IMG/VR virus record: IMGVR_UViG_3300042558_000752
Span: 1-64,000 of that record
Origin: a virus
Length of the DNA: 64,000 nt
Reading direction: 5' to 3' (one strand)
Translations under genes and position numbers: made by a program
Shown: positions 38,774-47,305 of the stretch, one piece after another
How the letters are laid out: every line of letters starts with the position of its first letter
Position numbering within the stretch: the stretch's first letter is position 1
The notes under the pieces: model-generated
The model's database searches: none
Told to the model about the DNA's origin: nothing
What the model saw: only the letters and a program-made list of their open reading frames with translations

Positions 38774-39736
38774 ATGGCTGTAAATGATAAAATCACCGCT
38801 ACAGATTACAATAATATTAGAGGACCTCTTGCCAATATCATAGGAACAGGTACTGCTGATTCAGGGTGGGGTCAGACAGTGATCAGTTCCGCAGTATCAG
38901 AGGGAACCAAAGTCACAGCAACTCAAATTACTCAGCTTCGCAACGATATTATCAATGCACACACTCATATATTTGGCACAGCTCCTACTCCTGTATCTGT
39001 GGCAGAACACGATGTAATTAAATTCAACGCCACAACATCTCCGGTATCCAGTTATACTGCATTAGTTAATACTATCAATGCCAACAGATTCACAGTAGCA
39101 GGTAGTCAATCTGCGGTGCAGTCGTATGCTGCATCGTCAACCACATGGCCCGGAATATACGGAACTAATTGGACCAGTCTTATCACCTGCACAATCACAG
39201 CCACATGGCCTACTGCTGCCGCTGCTAGGCATTTTTGGAACAGTGGTGGTCAACTGAGAATCACAGCTGTTCGTTCGGGTGGCACAGGTAGCTCTCAGAA
39301 CAACACTTGGTCTTCGATTCTAAGCACAGCCGGCACACGTACATTTGCTGCTCAAACACCGGCTGCAGGGGTAGCACCTAATGACGGACAAAATTGGTTC
39401 AGATGTTCTAACTCAAGACAACTATGGTATTCTTTATCTGGTTCATCACCTTATGGGTCAAACAGTTATAAAATCTATGCCAGAACCACTGATGCCGTGT
39501 CTAATTCTAATTCCAGTGGATCAGCCTCCCAGGGCGAATGGCACATAGAATTTGTTGATAATTATGTAGACCCAGGTCAACATCCTTCGAATCCTGTGCC
39601 AGACTACACTGATTCTGTAGATGGCACATTCACAGTTTCTGTATCTGCCTTGTATGCCACCGGCATACTAGTCCCACTAGGTACTGGAAACTTTGCTGTT
39701 ACATTACCTACAGTTTCGGTCAGCGCCATATCATAA
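38774..39736 (+). CDS. virion structural protein, second of a related pair
   Basis: A 320-residue paralogue of the preceding protein: GWGQTVISSAV near the N-terminus, ARHFWNSGGQLRITAVRSGG in the middle, NWFRCSNSRQLWYSLSGSSP, a VDNYVDPGQHPS segment and DSVDGTFTVSVSALYATGIL at the end. The N-terminus (DYNNIRGPLANIIGTG and ITQLRNDIINAHTHIFG) looks helical and may be the attachment part. Function unknown; probably an exposed virion protein. It is the last gene before the glycan-type island. Confidence 0.6.
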   Translation: MAVNDKITATDYNNIRGPLANIIGTGTADSGWGQTVISSAVSEGTKVTATQITQLRNDIINAHTHIFGTAPTPVSVAEHDVIKFNATTSPVSSYTALVNTINANRFTVAGSQSAVQSYAASSTTWPGIYGTNWTSLITCTITATWPTAAAARHFWNSGGQLRITAVRSGGTGSSQNNTWSSILSTAGTRTFAAQTPAAGVAPNDGQNWFRCSNSRQLWYSLSGSSPYGSNSYKIYARTTDAVSNSNSSGSASQGEWHIEFVDNYVDPGQHPSNPVPDYTDSVDGTFTVSVSALYATGILVPLGTGNFAVTLPTVSVSAIS

Positions 39737-39768
39737 CTTCGTAATTCTTCTCTAGTCTATTGTCAGCC

Positions 39769-39776
39769 ACTAAATA
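39769..39776 (+). promoter_or_regulatory. late promoter box ACTAAATA before the glycan island
   Basis: ACTAAATA keeps the TAAATA core. It lies 27 bases before the ATG at 39804, with AAGGAG between. It would drive the closely packed genes 39804-45382. Confidence 0.5.
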
Positions 39777-39803
39777 AAGTGCGCAGATAATCAAGGAGAA
39801 AAC

Positions 39804-40154
39804 ATGCAAGAGCAACTTAAACAGGCTCTGGATTTTGCTAACTACAAGCAAACATTTTCAATTCAGAAAAAAGTCCTTAAAGAAAAAAATGCTGCCAAAT
39901 TAACTTTTGGTTTTCAGGGCGGGCTTTTTCACATCAATCAGACTCTGTTAACATTTGTAGAAATCTTAATCCTCAAAGGTAGAACTACATCAGTGGTATT
40001 GTTAGATTCTAATCAAAATCCTATTCTCATACCTAATCTAGAAGAGTTTAGAGATGAAATATTTTCTAGATACTTTGAAGCTACTAATGAATATTTTGAA
40101 GCTGATCAAAATCTTAAAAAAAGTAGATCTGTTGAAAAGTTATTAGCACAATGA
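39804..40154 (+). CDS. small conserved-looking protein heading the glycan island
   Basis: A 116-residue protein I do not recognise. It opens with a helical segment, has a beta-rich centre (AAKLTFGFQGGLFHINQTLL, TSVVLLDSNQNPILIPNLEE) and closes with a charged helix. It has a strong AAGGAG and a late promoter, and its stop overlaps the start of the first transferase gene by 4 bases, so the genes are coupled. Its role may be linked to the transferases or to the fibres upstream. Confidence 0.6.
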   Translation: MQEQLKQALDFANYKQTFSIQKKVLKEKNAAKLTFGFQGGLFHINQTLLTFVEILILKGRTTSVVLLDSNQNPILIPNLEEFRDEIFSRYFEATNEYFEADQNLKKSRSVEKLLAQ

Positions 40155-41011
40155 CCAAAGGTATTTTAATCTATGCTCACAACAATAGGTCAGTGGACTA
40201 TGCCCTGATGAGTATTGTAGCTGGCGGCCTAGCTAAAAAACAATTACAGGTGCCTGCTTCTTTGGTCACTGATCAATCTACAGTCGATTGGATGCACGAA
40301 TCAAAAATATACGACAAAGCACAAGAAGTATTTGAAAATATCATTATCGTACCAAGACCTCCAGCAAATAACTATCGCAGACTGCACGACGGCGCCGAGT
40401 ATAGCACTGTGACATTTATGAATGGTAACAGATATTCTGCCTGGAAACAAACACCCTACGATAGAACACTGATGATAGACGCAGATTTTTTTATATTCTC
40501 AAAGACCCTCGGAGAATATTGGGATGTTGACCATGATATACTAATAGGCGAAAGCATCAATGACATCTATGATAATAACAGACTGGGCTATTGCGACCGT
40601 TACATATCAGAGGTTGGGACTAAATTGTATTGGGCCACAACTGTGATGTTTACAAAAAATTCGTATACTAAATTATTTTTTGATCTTGTTCAGATCATAC
40701 TAGACAACTATCAATATTTTGCTGACACATATAGATTTGACTCAAAACAATACAGAAATGATGTTGCATTCAGCATAGCCAAACATATTTTAGATGGTTT
40801 TGAAAACATAGATACAGTATGTTTACCTCCAGTACTAACGCTGCTAGACAAAGACATACTACATGATGTAGATCAAGATAAACTTACTGTGTTGGTATCT
40901 CACAAATTAGATGCAAATTTTTGTGCAGCTACTCTCAAGGACACAGACATACACATTATGAATAAACAAAGCATAGTAAGACATATTTCAAAATTAATGG
41001 ACCTTGTATGA
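40151..41011 (+). CDS. GT-A-type glycosyltransferase-like protein
   Basis: A 286-residue protein with the layout of nucleotide-sugar transferases of the GT-A fold: an N-terminal strand GILIYAHNN, alternating strands and helices, and a metal-binding DxD-type motif TLMIDADFFIF near residues 107-117. A segment YISEVGTKLYWATTVMFTKN follows, where such enzymes bind acceptor. Soluble, no signal peptide or membrane helix. It overlaps its neighbours by 4 bases on both sides. Sugar and acceptor cannot be predicted. Confidence 0.6.
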   Translation: MTKGILIYAHNNRSVDYALMSIVAGGLAKKQLQVPASLVTDQSTVDWMHESKIYDKAQEVFENIIIVPRPPANNYRRLHDGAEYSTVTFMNGNRYSAWKQTPYDRTLMIDADFFIFSKTLGEYWDVDHDILIGESINDIYDNNRLGYCDRYISEVGTKLYWATTVMFTKNSYTKLFFDLVQIILDNYQYFADTYRFDSKQYRNDVAFSIAKHILDGFENIDTVCLPPVLTLLDKDILHDVDQDKLTVLVSHKLDANFCAATLKDTDIHIMNKQSIVRHISKLMDLV

Positions 41012-41847
41012 AATTTGGTTATCTAATTATAGTGGCTGAACACGAAACCATTGACTATGTGCAATTAGCTTATGGACTTGCATTGAGTATAAAAAATACA
41101 CAGCGTCCAGGGTTTGATCAAGTTGCATTAGTTATAGGCAACAAACAAAAATTACAGAATATCAAAAGCGATTGGGTGTTTGATCATGTCATAGAATGGG
41201 ATCAAGAAACATTTTGGGACGGCCGGTCGTGGATGGATCAACTTAGTCCCTTTGACAACACGGTATGTTTAGATGCAGACATGTTGTTCTTGAGAGACTA
41301 CAGCCATTGGGCTGAATATTTTATCGAAAACAGTGAATTATATATCGCAAACAAGAGCTTTACCTATAGAGGCGAGACAGTCGTTGACCAACATTATCGC
41401 AAGACCTTTATAAAAAATCAACTACCTAATCTATACAGCTTCTATACTTTCTTTAAAAAAGACAGCGAGCTAGCTAAAGAATTTTTTGATCTTGGTAGAG
41501 ATATAATTAAAAACCCCGTGGAGTTTTCCAACATGTTTTTATCAGAATATAAGCCTAAGATACTAGGAACGGATGAAGCATTTGCTCTAGCAGCAAAGCT
41601 GTTAGATATCACTGATGTTATATCCTATGATTTAGATTTTCCTCGAGTGGTGCATATGAAACCTATGATTCAAAATTGGCCATGGCCTGCAGATGCATGG
41701 AGTGATCATGTGGGATTTTATTTGAATAAAAAAGGACAGCTGAAAATAGGAAATTATCAGCAGCAGGATATTGTTCATTATGTTGAAAAAGACAAAATGA
41801 ATCGTGAAATGATTTCAATTCTCGAGGAAATAGCATGGAAAAATTAA
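41008..41847 (+). CDS. GT-A-type glycosyltransferase-like protein (GT8-like)
   Basis: A 279-residue protein related in layout to the previous one. It begins with FGYLIIVAEHETIDYVQLAY and carries the DxD motif VCLDADMLFL near residues 88-97. A late KILGTDEAFALAAKLL segment resembles the conserved D-E region of GT8-like enzymes, and VVHMKPMIQNWPWP contains a late His that could bind metal. Overlap with the next gene is 13 bases. The substrate is unknown. Confidence 0.6.
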   Translation: MKFGYLIIVAEHETIDYVQLAYGLALSIKNTQRPGFDQVALVIGNKQKLQNIKSDWVFDHVIEWDQETFWDGRSWMDQLSPFDNTVCLDADMLFLRDYSHWAEYFIENSELYIANKSFTYRGETVVDQHYRKTFIKNQLPNLYSFYTFFKKDSELAKEFFDLGRDIIKNPVEFSNMFLSEYKPKILGTDEAFALAAKLLDITDVISYDLDFPRVVHMKPMIQNWPWPADAWSDHVGFYLNKKGQLKIGNYQQQDIVHYVEKDKMNREMISILEEIAWKN

Positions 41848-42452
41848 TTGATTTTGATCAATGGTATCTGAATTACGAATTACCGCCGGTACAGTTTGTA
41901 GCTGTATTTGATCCAAACACAGGCTTGGTCCTAAGTGTTGGCCCTAGTCATGCATTTGTAAATGAAAAAAACAAGATTCCTATTGACGATGAATTAGCTC
42001 TATCTATAATAAATGCAGAAGTGAAAATTAGCAATTGTGTAGTGGATATTAATTCTAATACTGTAGAAATCGCTGAAATAAAAAGTGTTTTTAAAATAGA
42101 CGATGTCTTACATAGGATTATCAGTAAGAAAGATTCTGAATTAAAACTGCATGATGTTTATCTCAAACATGATTCAAAAACTAACTGTCTAAAGATAGAG
42201 CTATCTGTGGAATACGGTGGTACTAAAAAATCACGTGCCGGTCTCAAAAAACGCAACATAGTTTGGGATGGTGATACCGAAATGTTGTTTTTTATCACAG
42301 ACTACAATGATCCAAATGTGCTTTTAGAGACTGTATCTGTAAAAATCAATGAACTATTAGGTACCGCAAAAATAATACCTAACATTAATTTTACTAAATT
42401 TAGTGTATATACTAGACGAATCTTTAAGAAATATGTGATTGAATATAAATGA
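41835..42452 (+). CDS. unrecognised protein within the transferase operon
   Basis: A 205-residue protein without a motif I know. The N-terminus (FDQWYLNYELPPVQFVAVFD) and the alternating short strands suggest a mixed alpha/beta or beta-rich protein; residues 120-150 are basic (KKSRAGLKKRN). It lies between two transferase-like genes, overlapping both, so it probably belongs to the same process. An acceptor protein or a subunit are both possible. Confidence 0.55.
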   Translation: MEKLIDFDQWYLNYELPPVQFVAVFDPNTGLVLSVGPSHAFVNEKNKIPIDDELALSIINAEVKISNCVVDINSNTVEIAEIKSVFKIDDVLHRIISKKDSELKLHDVYLKHDSKTNCLKIELSVEYGGTKKSRAGLKKRNIVWDGDTEMLFFITDYNDPNVLLETVSVKINELLGTAKIIPNINFTKFSVYTRRIFKKYVIEYK

Positions 42453-43339
42453 AAATAGTAGAATTTGATATAGTATTTTTAAGTTATGATGAGCCTAATG
42501 CAGAATTGCATTATGCTGATCTGGTTTCTAAAGCTCCTTGGGCCAAACGTGTTCATGGAGTGAAAGGCAGCGACCATGCACATAAAGCCGCAGCAGAGTT
42601 AGTAGAAACGGAATGGTTCATAACCGTAGATGCTGATAACATAGTAGATCCTAAGTTCTTTGATCTTGATTTAGATATGAAAGACCCTAAGATTCAAGTC
42701 TACGGATGGTGCGGTCGAAATAAAATAAATGGTCTCAGATACGGCAATGGCGGAATAAAAATCTGGAAGAAAGACTTTGTTCTCAACATGAAGACTCATG
42801 AAAATTCAGAAAGTGATCGAGGCCAAGTAGACTTTTGTTGGGAAGATGGATATCGCAATTTCCCTAGAGTCTACAGCGAAAGCATAATTACAGGAAGCCC
42901 ATTCCAAGCATGGAGAGCAGGATTCCGCGAAGGTGTAAAGATGACCTTGCTTGACGGAGTTAAAGTTCCTCCTCAAGAAATTAAACAACGCATCTGGTGG
43001 CATAATATTCATAGACTGCGTATGTGGAGCACTGTTGGAGCTCACGAAGAAAATGGTGAATACGCTATTCTCGGAGCTCGCATGGGAACTTGGATGACTA
43101 ACTGTACAAACTGGAATTATGTTGATGTACGTGATTTTGAGATTCTTCGAACTGTGTATGAGAACAATGTTGATCATTCATGCGTAGAACAAGATGCACA
43201 GATGTTAGGTGTAAAAATTAAACAACAACTTGGGCTGGATTGGCCTTGGTTAGATTCTAAACAAAGCAAATATATATTAGACCTGTACGACGAAACTATT
43301 AACCTTAACGCAACCTATTATCAGCAATGTACGATATAA
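42449..43339 (+). CDS. GT-A-like protein with DAD motif, paralogue A
   Basis: A 296-residue protein beginning FDIVFLSYDEPNAELHYADL, then RVHGVKGSDHAHKAAAEL and the metal motif FITVDADNIVDPKFF (about residues 57-71), followed by NGLRYGNGGIKIWKK. These three blocks recur in the next gene. The C-terminal part has a WRAGFREGVKM segment and several Trp/His residues. The order of strand, DxD and Gly-rich loop fits a glycosyltransferase of the GT-A fold, found in a number of large marine phages. Acceptor unknown. Confidence 0.6.
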   Translation: MKIVEFDIVFLSYDEPNAELHYADLVSKAPWAKRVHGVKGSDHAHKAAAELVETEWFITVDADNIVDPKFFDLDLDMKDPKIQVYGWCGRNKINGLRYGNGGIKIWKKDFVLNMKTHENSESDRGQVDFCWEDGYRNFPRVYSESIITGSPFQAWRAGFREGVKMTLLDGVKVPPQEIKQRIWWHNIHRLRMWSTVGAHEENGEYAILGARMGTWMTNCTNWNYVDVRDFEILRTVYENNVDHSCVEQDAQMLGVKIKQQLGLDWPWLDSKQSKYILDLYDETINLNATYYQQCTI

Positions 43340-44025
43340 TTTTTATAAGCTATCAAGAACCCACCGCAGATAAGAATTTCGAAGCACTGTCTAAGAGATT
43401 TCCTAGAGCACAACGAGTACACGGGATTAAAGGTATACATCAGGCACATATTGTTGCGGCTAAAAATAGTTTTACTAAAATGTTTTGGGTAGTCGATGCT
43501 GACGCCGAGATACTAGATAGTTTTAATTTTGATCATGTGGTGCCCAAGGAAGATTTAGAATGTGTGCATGTGTGGCGTAGTAAAAATCTTATAAATGGAT
43601 TAGAATACGGATACGGTGGCGTAAAACTTTTACCTAAGGCTCTTACTCAAAATATGGATGTATCTAAGCCCGATATGACCACAAGCATTAGTTCTTTGTT
43701 TAAGGCCATGCCAGAAGTCAGTAACATCACAGCATTTAACACAGATCCCTTTAATACATGGAAAAGTGCTTTTAGAGAATGCTGTAAATTAGCCAGCAGG
43801 ACCATAGATAGACAAGACGATACTGAAACACAACAGCGATTAGATGCGTGGTGTAAACTTAATGATAATGTTCCTTTTGGATTTTATTCTTATCTAGGTG
43901 CCGAAGGTGGAAAATCTTTCGGAGAGCATAATAAAAATGATCCGCGGACCCTTAAATTAATTAATGATTTTGATTGGTTACAAATACAATTTGATGCAGC
44001 TAAGGAAAGAATAAGTGGACGATAA
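43327..44025 (+). CDS. GT-A-like protein with DAD motif, paralogue B
   Basis: A shorter (232-residue) relative of the preceding protein: YDIIFISYQEPTADKNFEAL, RVHGIKGIHQAHIVAAKN, FWVVDADAEILDSF (about residues 55-68), NGLEYGYGGVKLLPK and a WKSAFRECCKLASR segment. The C-terminal Trp/His region of paralogue A is reduced. Tandem duplication with divergence is the simplest origin. It overlaps both neighbours by 11-13 bases. Confidence 0.6.
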   Translation: MYDIIFISYQEPTADKNFEALSKRFPRAQRVHGIKGIHQAHIVAAKNSFTKMFWVVDADAEILDSFNFDHVVPKEDLECVHVWRSKNLINGLEYGYGGVKLLPKALTQNMDVSKPDMTTSISSLFKAMPEVSNITAFNTDPFNTWKSAFRECCKLASRTIDRQDDTETQQRLDAWCKLNDNVPFGFYSYLGAEGGKSFGEHNKNDPRTLKLINDFDWLQIQFDAAKERISGR

Positions 44026-45382
44026 GGCTAGAATACAAAAGTTCATTCCTATCATGAATGAGATTTCGCCTACGTTCTGTATGGCCAAATGGCACCATAC
44101 GACTATCTATTTGCAAACAGGCGAAACACACAGTTGCTATCATCCAGCACCTCATAAAATTCCCTTAGATGAGATTATTATAGATGCAAGTGCGTTACAT
44201 AATACCAATCAAAAAAAACACGAACGGTTGGAAATGCTCAACGGTGGAAAACCCAAGGGCTGTAATTACTGCTGGAATATCGAAGCTATGGGTGACGAAT
44301 ACGTTAGCGATCGTAAAGAACGCAACTCGACAATCTATACAGATCAACGATTTCAGCAGATCAAAGATGGCGATTGGGATCAAAATATTAATCCGCAGTA
44401 TATCGAAGTTAGTTTCGGTAATGAATGCAACTTTAAATGCGGATACTGCCATCCTAAACACAGCAGTGCTTACTACAAAGAGATCAAAGATCATGGTCCG
44501 TATGATATGGTCAAGAATCATCGCAATGACATCAACTGGTTTCAAGTTTATGAAGAAGAATCTAATCCATATGTAGAAGCATGGTGGCGTTGGTGGCCTG
44601 AGGTTAGTAAGACCTTAACTATTTTACGCATAACTGGCGGAGAACCATTATTACAATCTAGTACATGGAAATTGTTAGATGATCTAGCAATCAATCCGTT
44701 ACCCGAACTTGAATTAAACATCAATACAAATTTTGGAGTCAAACCAATCCTAATCGATAGGCTAGTAGAAAAAGTTAATAATTTGATTGCCAACGGTTGT
44801 ATCAAGGATTTTAAAATTTTTACCAGTATGGATACTTGGGGAGCTCCTGCAGAATATATTCGTACCGGATTGGATCTAACTGTGTGGGAGCGTAATTTAG
44901 ATACATACCTAACAAAAACACAGTTGCCTATAACATTTATGATAACTTTTAATATACTCACAGTGACTAACTTTCAAAGTCTATTAGAAAAAATCCTAGA
45001 ATGGCGTGAGAAGTACAACGGATTTGAACAGAACAAATGGCAGCGAGTGCGCTTTGATACACCCTATTTGAAAGAACCCCTGCAGTACGATATGAATATT
45101 CTGCCTAAGGATGAGTTTATGCCCTACATGATAAGACATCTAGACTTCATTCTAGCCAATCTAGACGATAAAAACCGCAGTAAATTCAACGACTTAGAGT
45201 ATGCTAAATTTGAAAGAGTTGTAAAATACATGGAATCAGCTATCTATACCCCAGAAAAGCTGTTAGAAGGCAAACGAGACTTCTTTAATTGGTTTAAGGA
45301 ATATGACCGCAGACGAGGAACGAATTTTCTAGAAACGTTTCCGGCTATGAAAGATTTTTACCAGCAATGTGCGCTGCTCTAA
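44015..45382 (+). CDS. radical SAM protein (twitch/SPASM-like)
   Basis: A 455-residue radical SAM enzyme. The iron-sulfur motif is CNFKCGYC (C138, C142, C145), followed by the SAM-binding ITGGEPLL near residue 208. N-terminal cysteines (THSCYHP and GCNYCW) before the core could hold part of an extra cluster. Such enzymes modify peptides, sugars or nucleotides through a radical. A GTG start at 44015 is used, with AAGGA upstream and overlap with the previous gene; an ATG at 44054 is the alternative. It is the last gene of the plus-strand island operon and its 3' end overlaps the convergent gene by 38 bases. Substrate unknown; context suggests a sugar or a virion protein. Confidence 0.78.
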   Translation: MDDKARIQKFIPIMNEISPTFCMAKWHHTTIYLQTGETHSCYHPAPHKIPLDEIIIDASALHNTNQKKHERLEMLNGGKPKGCNYCWNIEAMGDEYVSDRKERNSTIYTDQRFQQIKDGDWDQNINPQYIEVSFGNECNFKCGYCHPKHSSAYYKEIKDHGPYDMVKNHRNDINWFQVYEEESNPYVEAWWRWWPEVSKTLTILRITGGEPLLQSSTWKLLDDLAINPLPELELNINTNFGVKPILIDRLVEKVNNLIANGCIKDFKIFTSMDTWGAPAEYIRTGLDLTVWERNLDTYLTKTQLPITFMITFNILTVTNFQSLLEKILEWREKYNGFEQNKWQRVRFDTPYLKEPLQYDMNILPKDEFMPYMIRHLDFILANLDDKNRSKFNDLEYAKFERVVKYMESAIYTPEKLLEGKRDFFNWFKEYDRRRGTNFLETFPAMKDFYQQCALL

Positions 45383-46454
45383 ATTGTTTGATCTTATCAT
45401 ACAATGTATCATACGGTCTGGTAAAGAATAAATTTCTATTATGCTCGAGAATTGGTGTATATTCATCGAATAGTTGTTGAAGTTCTGGAATGGATTTAGA
45501 CAACACTTTCTCTACACTTTTCGCGTACATCTCCCATCTAGCGGTATCATCGTCAACTTGATCATACGTGTAATCAATCCAATCCGGTAAGATAAATCCG
45601 TACTCACGTATGTCCGAGATTAATCCAGAGTATCCATAAGGCAGTATAAAATGCCCTTTAATTAATGGGTCCCAAGTTTTTTCTGTGATCGTTTTTGTGG
45701 CGATGCCTGTAGTTATAGTTTCTATGTAGATACTGACATAGCTGGCATTATAATACCGATTGGCTACCGGTAACCATGTCCCACCCTGTCCGCCTAGAAT
45801 AGTACTGACCATTGTTGCCTCTTCGGGTTCTAACGCCAACCCTTTTTGAGGATCGCTGATAAAACCGTTACGAGAGTCTAATAATTTTTTCAGTTGAAGT
45901 CTTGCAAGAATTCTTGGATGATTGATAGTTTTTTCATCATCGTAGTATATCCTATTTGGAGATACAAACTGCTTTAGTTCTCCTTTTTTTTCAATGGCTG
46001 TTAACGTATACATATTAGATGTAGTGCCCCAAGTCCACGTTCTTTCATTGAGATTGTGATTGGTATAATCAGTGAAATAACATTTACTACGATTCCATAG
46101 TATATCATAAAAAATTTGATTTTTATTTTCTCGATTGGAATGAATGATTACTACATTATCAGTTAACTGCCTCCATAATTCGATCTGATAATCGTGTGAT
46201 TGTTTTATATCTGTTGCTGTGTCAATGTGAAACAAACTGATAATCACTATGGTCTGATTGGTATAATATGGGCGTATACAATCTATCTGTTTCTGTATTT
46301 CTGATATGCCGTATTTGGTTAATACTGCTATGACGTCAGCATCACGCATACTATCTGTGAAAGTCCATAGATCTTCTTCTAAATCAAAGGGAAGAAAATG
46401 TGCCTGGTAGCTGGCCATTAATTCATCAATAATGGGACGTCTATAAATTTTCAT
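45345..46454 (-). CDS. protein with EKTW-x-P motif, putative glycosyltransferase-like
   Basis: A 369-residue protein. A mid/C-terminal block TKTITEKTWDPLIKGHFILP then YGYSGLISDIREYGF is like the conserved end block of fucosyltransferase-type and other GT-B transferases (E-K-T/I-x-x-P-I). The N-terminal half has Rossmann-like strands (DADVIAVLTKYG, NQTIVIISLFHID). The same block occurs in the gene at 47302, so both may be related enzymes. It is the third gene of a minus-strand cassette, overlapping the SGNH gene by 4 bases. The transferase call is a motif-based guess. Confidence 0.5.
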   Translation of the reverse strand: MKIYRRPIIDELMASYQAHFLPFDLEEDLWTFTDSMRDADVIAVLTKYGISEIQKQIDCIRPYYTNQTIVIISLFHIDTATDIKQSHDYQIELWRQLTDNVVIIHSNRENKNQIFYDILWNRSKCYFTDYTNHNLNERTWTWGTTSNMYTLTAIEKKGELKQFVSPNRIYYDDEKTINHPRILARLQLKKLLDSRNGFISDPQKGLALEPEEATMVSTILGGQGGTWLPVANRYYNASYVSIYIETITTGIATKTITEKTWDPLIKGHFILPYGYSGLISDIREYGFILPDWIDYTYDQVDDDTARWEMYAKSVEKVLSKSIPELQQLFDEYTPILEHNRNLFFTRPYDTLYDKIKQFRAAHIAGKNLS

Positions 46455-47305
46455 ACAATAGTGTGTGGCTCAGCCTGTTTGATCAAACTCTCTTTCAACA
46501 ACACCTTTAATACATCGTCTGGCAGTTCATATATAGCAAATCTTCTCTTCATTTTTTTAATTTGGCTTTGAATGAAATTGTTTAAATTGGTATTTGAGAG
46601 TTGTACTTTTTCTATAGTGCTGTTTTTAAACTGATGGGTAGGAAACATCAATTTTAAAAAATCTAAATGGTCCAACGGTGTAGCATGTCCGTCATCGAAG
46701 TATGAGTTAAACAATAATTTTTGAGGTTTAAATTTATGTAGATGAATGTCATTGTGCCAAAGAATATTGAAAAAGCTCGGCATATCTAAAATTTCTTTAT
46801 ACATGTCGCATATCTGTATATAATGATTTCTTACATTATCCGGAACATCGCGTTTCTCATTTAAATCAAAATGATCCTGTAATTCACACATTGAGAAAAA
46901 ATGATATTGACAGTTGATATCCTGCAGATATCCGTTTGTTAACGCTATAGTTGCAGCATCTCGTATTAAATATCCCAGAGGGTCGGCCCAGTTCTCAACA
47001 TAGTCGTTGCTGTAAATATTTTGTGTGTAGATGTTGCCTGGTGTGGCCCACTGTCCGTTATGCCATTTATCTTCTCTACACACATTGGTCCAGCATACCA
47101 TAATCAAATCATCAGGGGTAAATTTATGTACGGCATTGGCCTGTGCAATCATATTAGCGATATATTGATTACCCGCCCCTGATTGTCCGTAGTTATAAAA
47201 TGGAATATCTAAATCCTCTCCTACTATCTCTGGCCAACAGGACCAGAAATACTTAGTGAAACTGCATCCAAATGCAAACAGTCTTTTTACTGGTCTAGTG
47301 ATCAT
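46451..47305 (-). CDS. SGNH-type hydrolase
   Basis: A 284-residue protein with the four blocks of SGNH/GDSL esterases: block I FAFGCSFT (nucleophile Ser near residue 15), block II NYGQSGAGNQ (Gly), block III-like VCWTN (Asn) and a late DGHATPLDHLDF carrying the Asp/His pair. Family members remove acyl groups from sugars or lipids, or act as acyltransferases. It lies between two putative transferase genes in one cassette, so an O-acyl group on a glycan is a likely substrate. No signal peptide is seen, so it acts in the cytoplasm. No clear ribosome binding site precedes its ATG, and it overlaps the upstream gene by 4 bases. Confidence 0.7.
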   Translation of the reverse strand: MITRPVKRLFAFGCSFTKYFWSCWPEIVGEDLDIPFYNYGQSGAGNQYIANMIAQANAVHKFTPDDLIMVCWTNVCREDKWHNGQWATPGNIYTQNIYSNDYVENWADPLGYLIRDAATIALTNGYLQDINCQYHFFSMCELQDHFDLNEKRDVPDNVRNHYIQICDMYKEILDMPSFFNILWHNDIHLHKFKPQKLLFNSYFDDGHATPLDHLDFLKLMFPTHQFKNSTIEKVQLSNTNLNNFIQSQIKKMKRRFAIYELPDDVLKVLLKESLIKQAEPHTIV

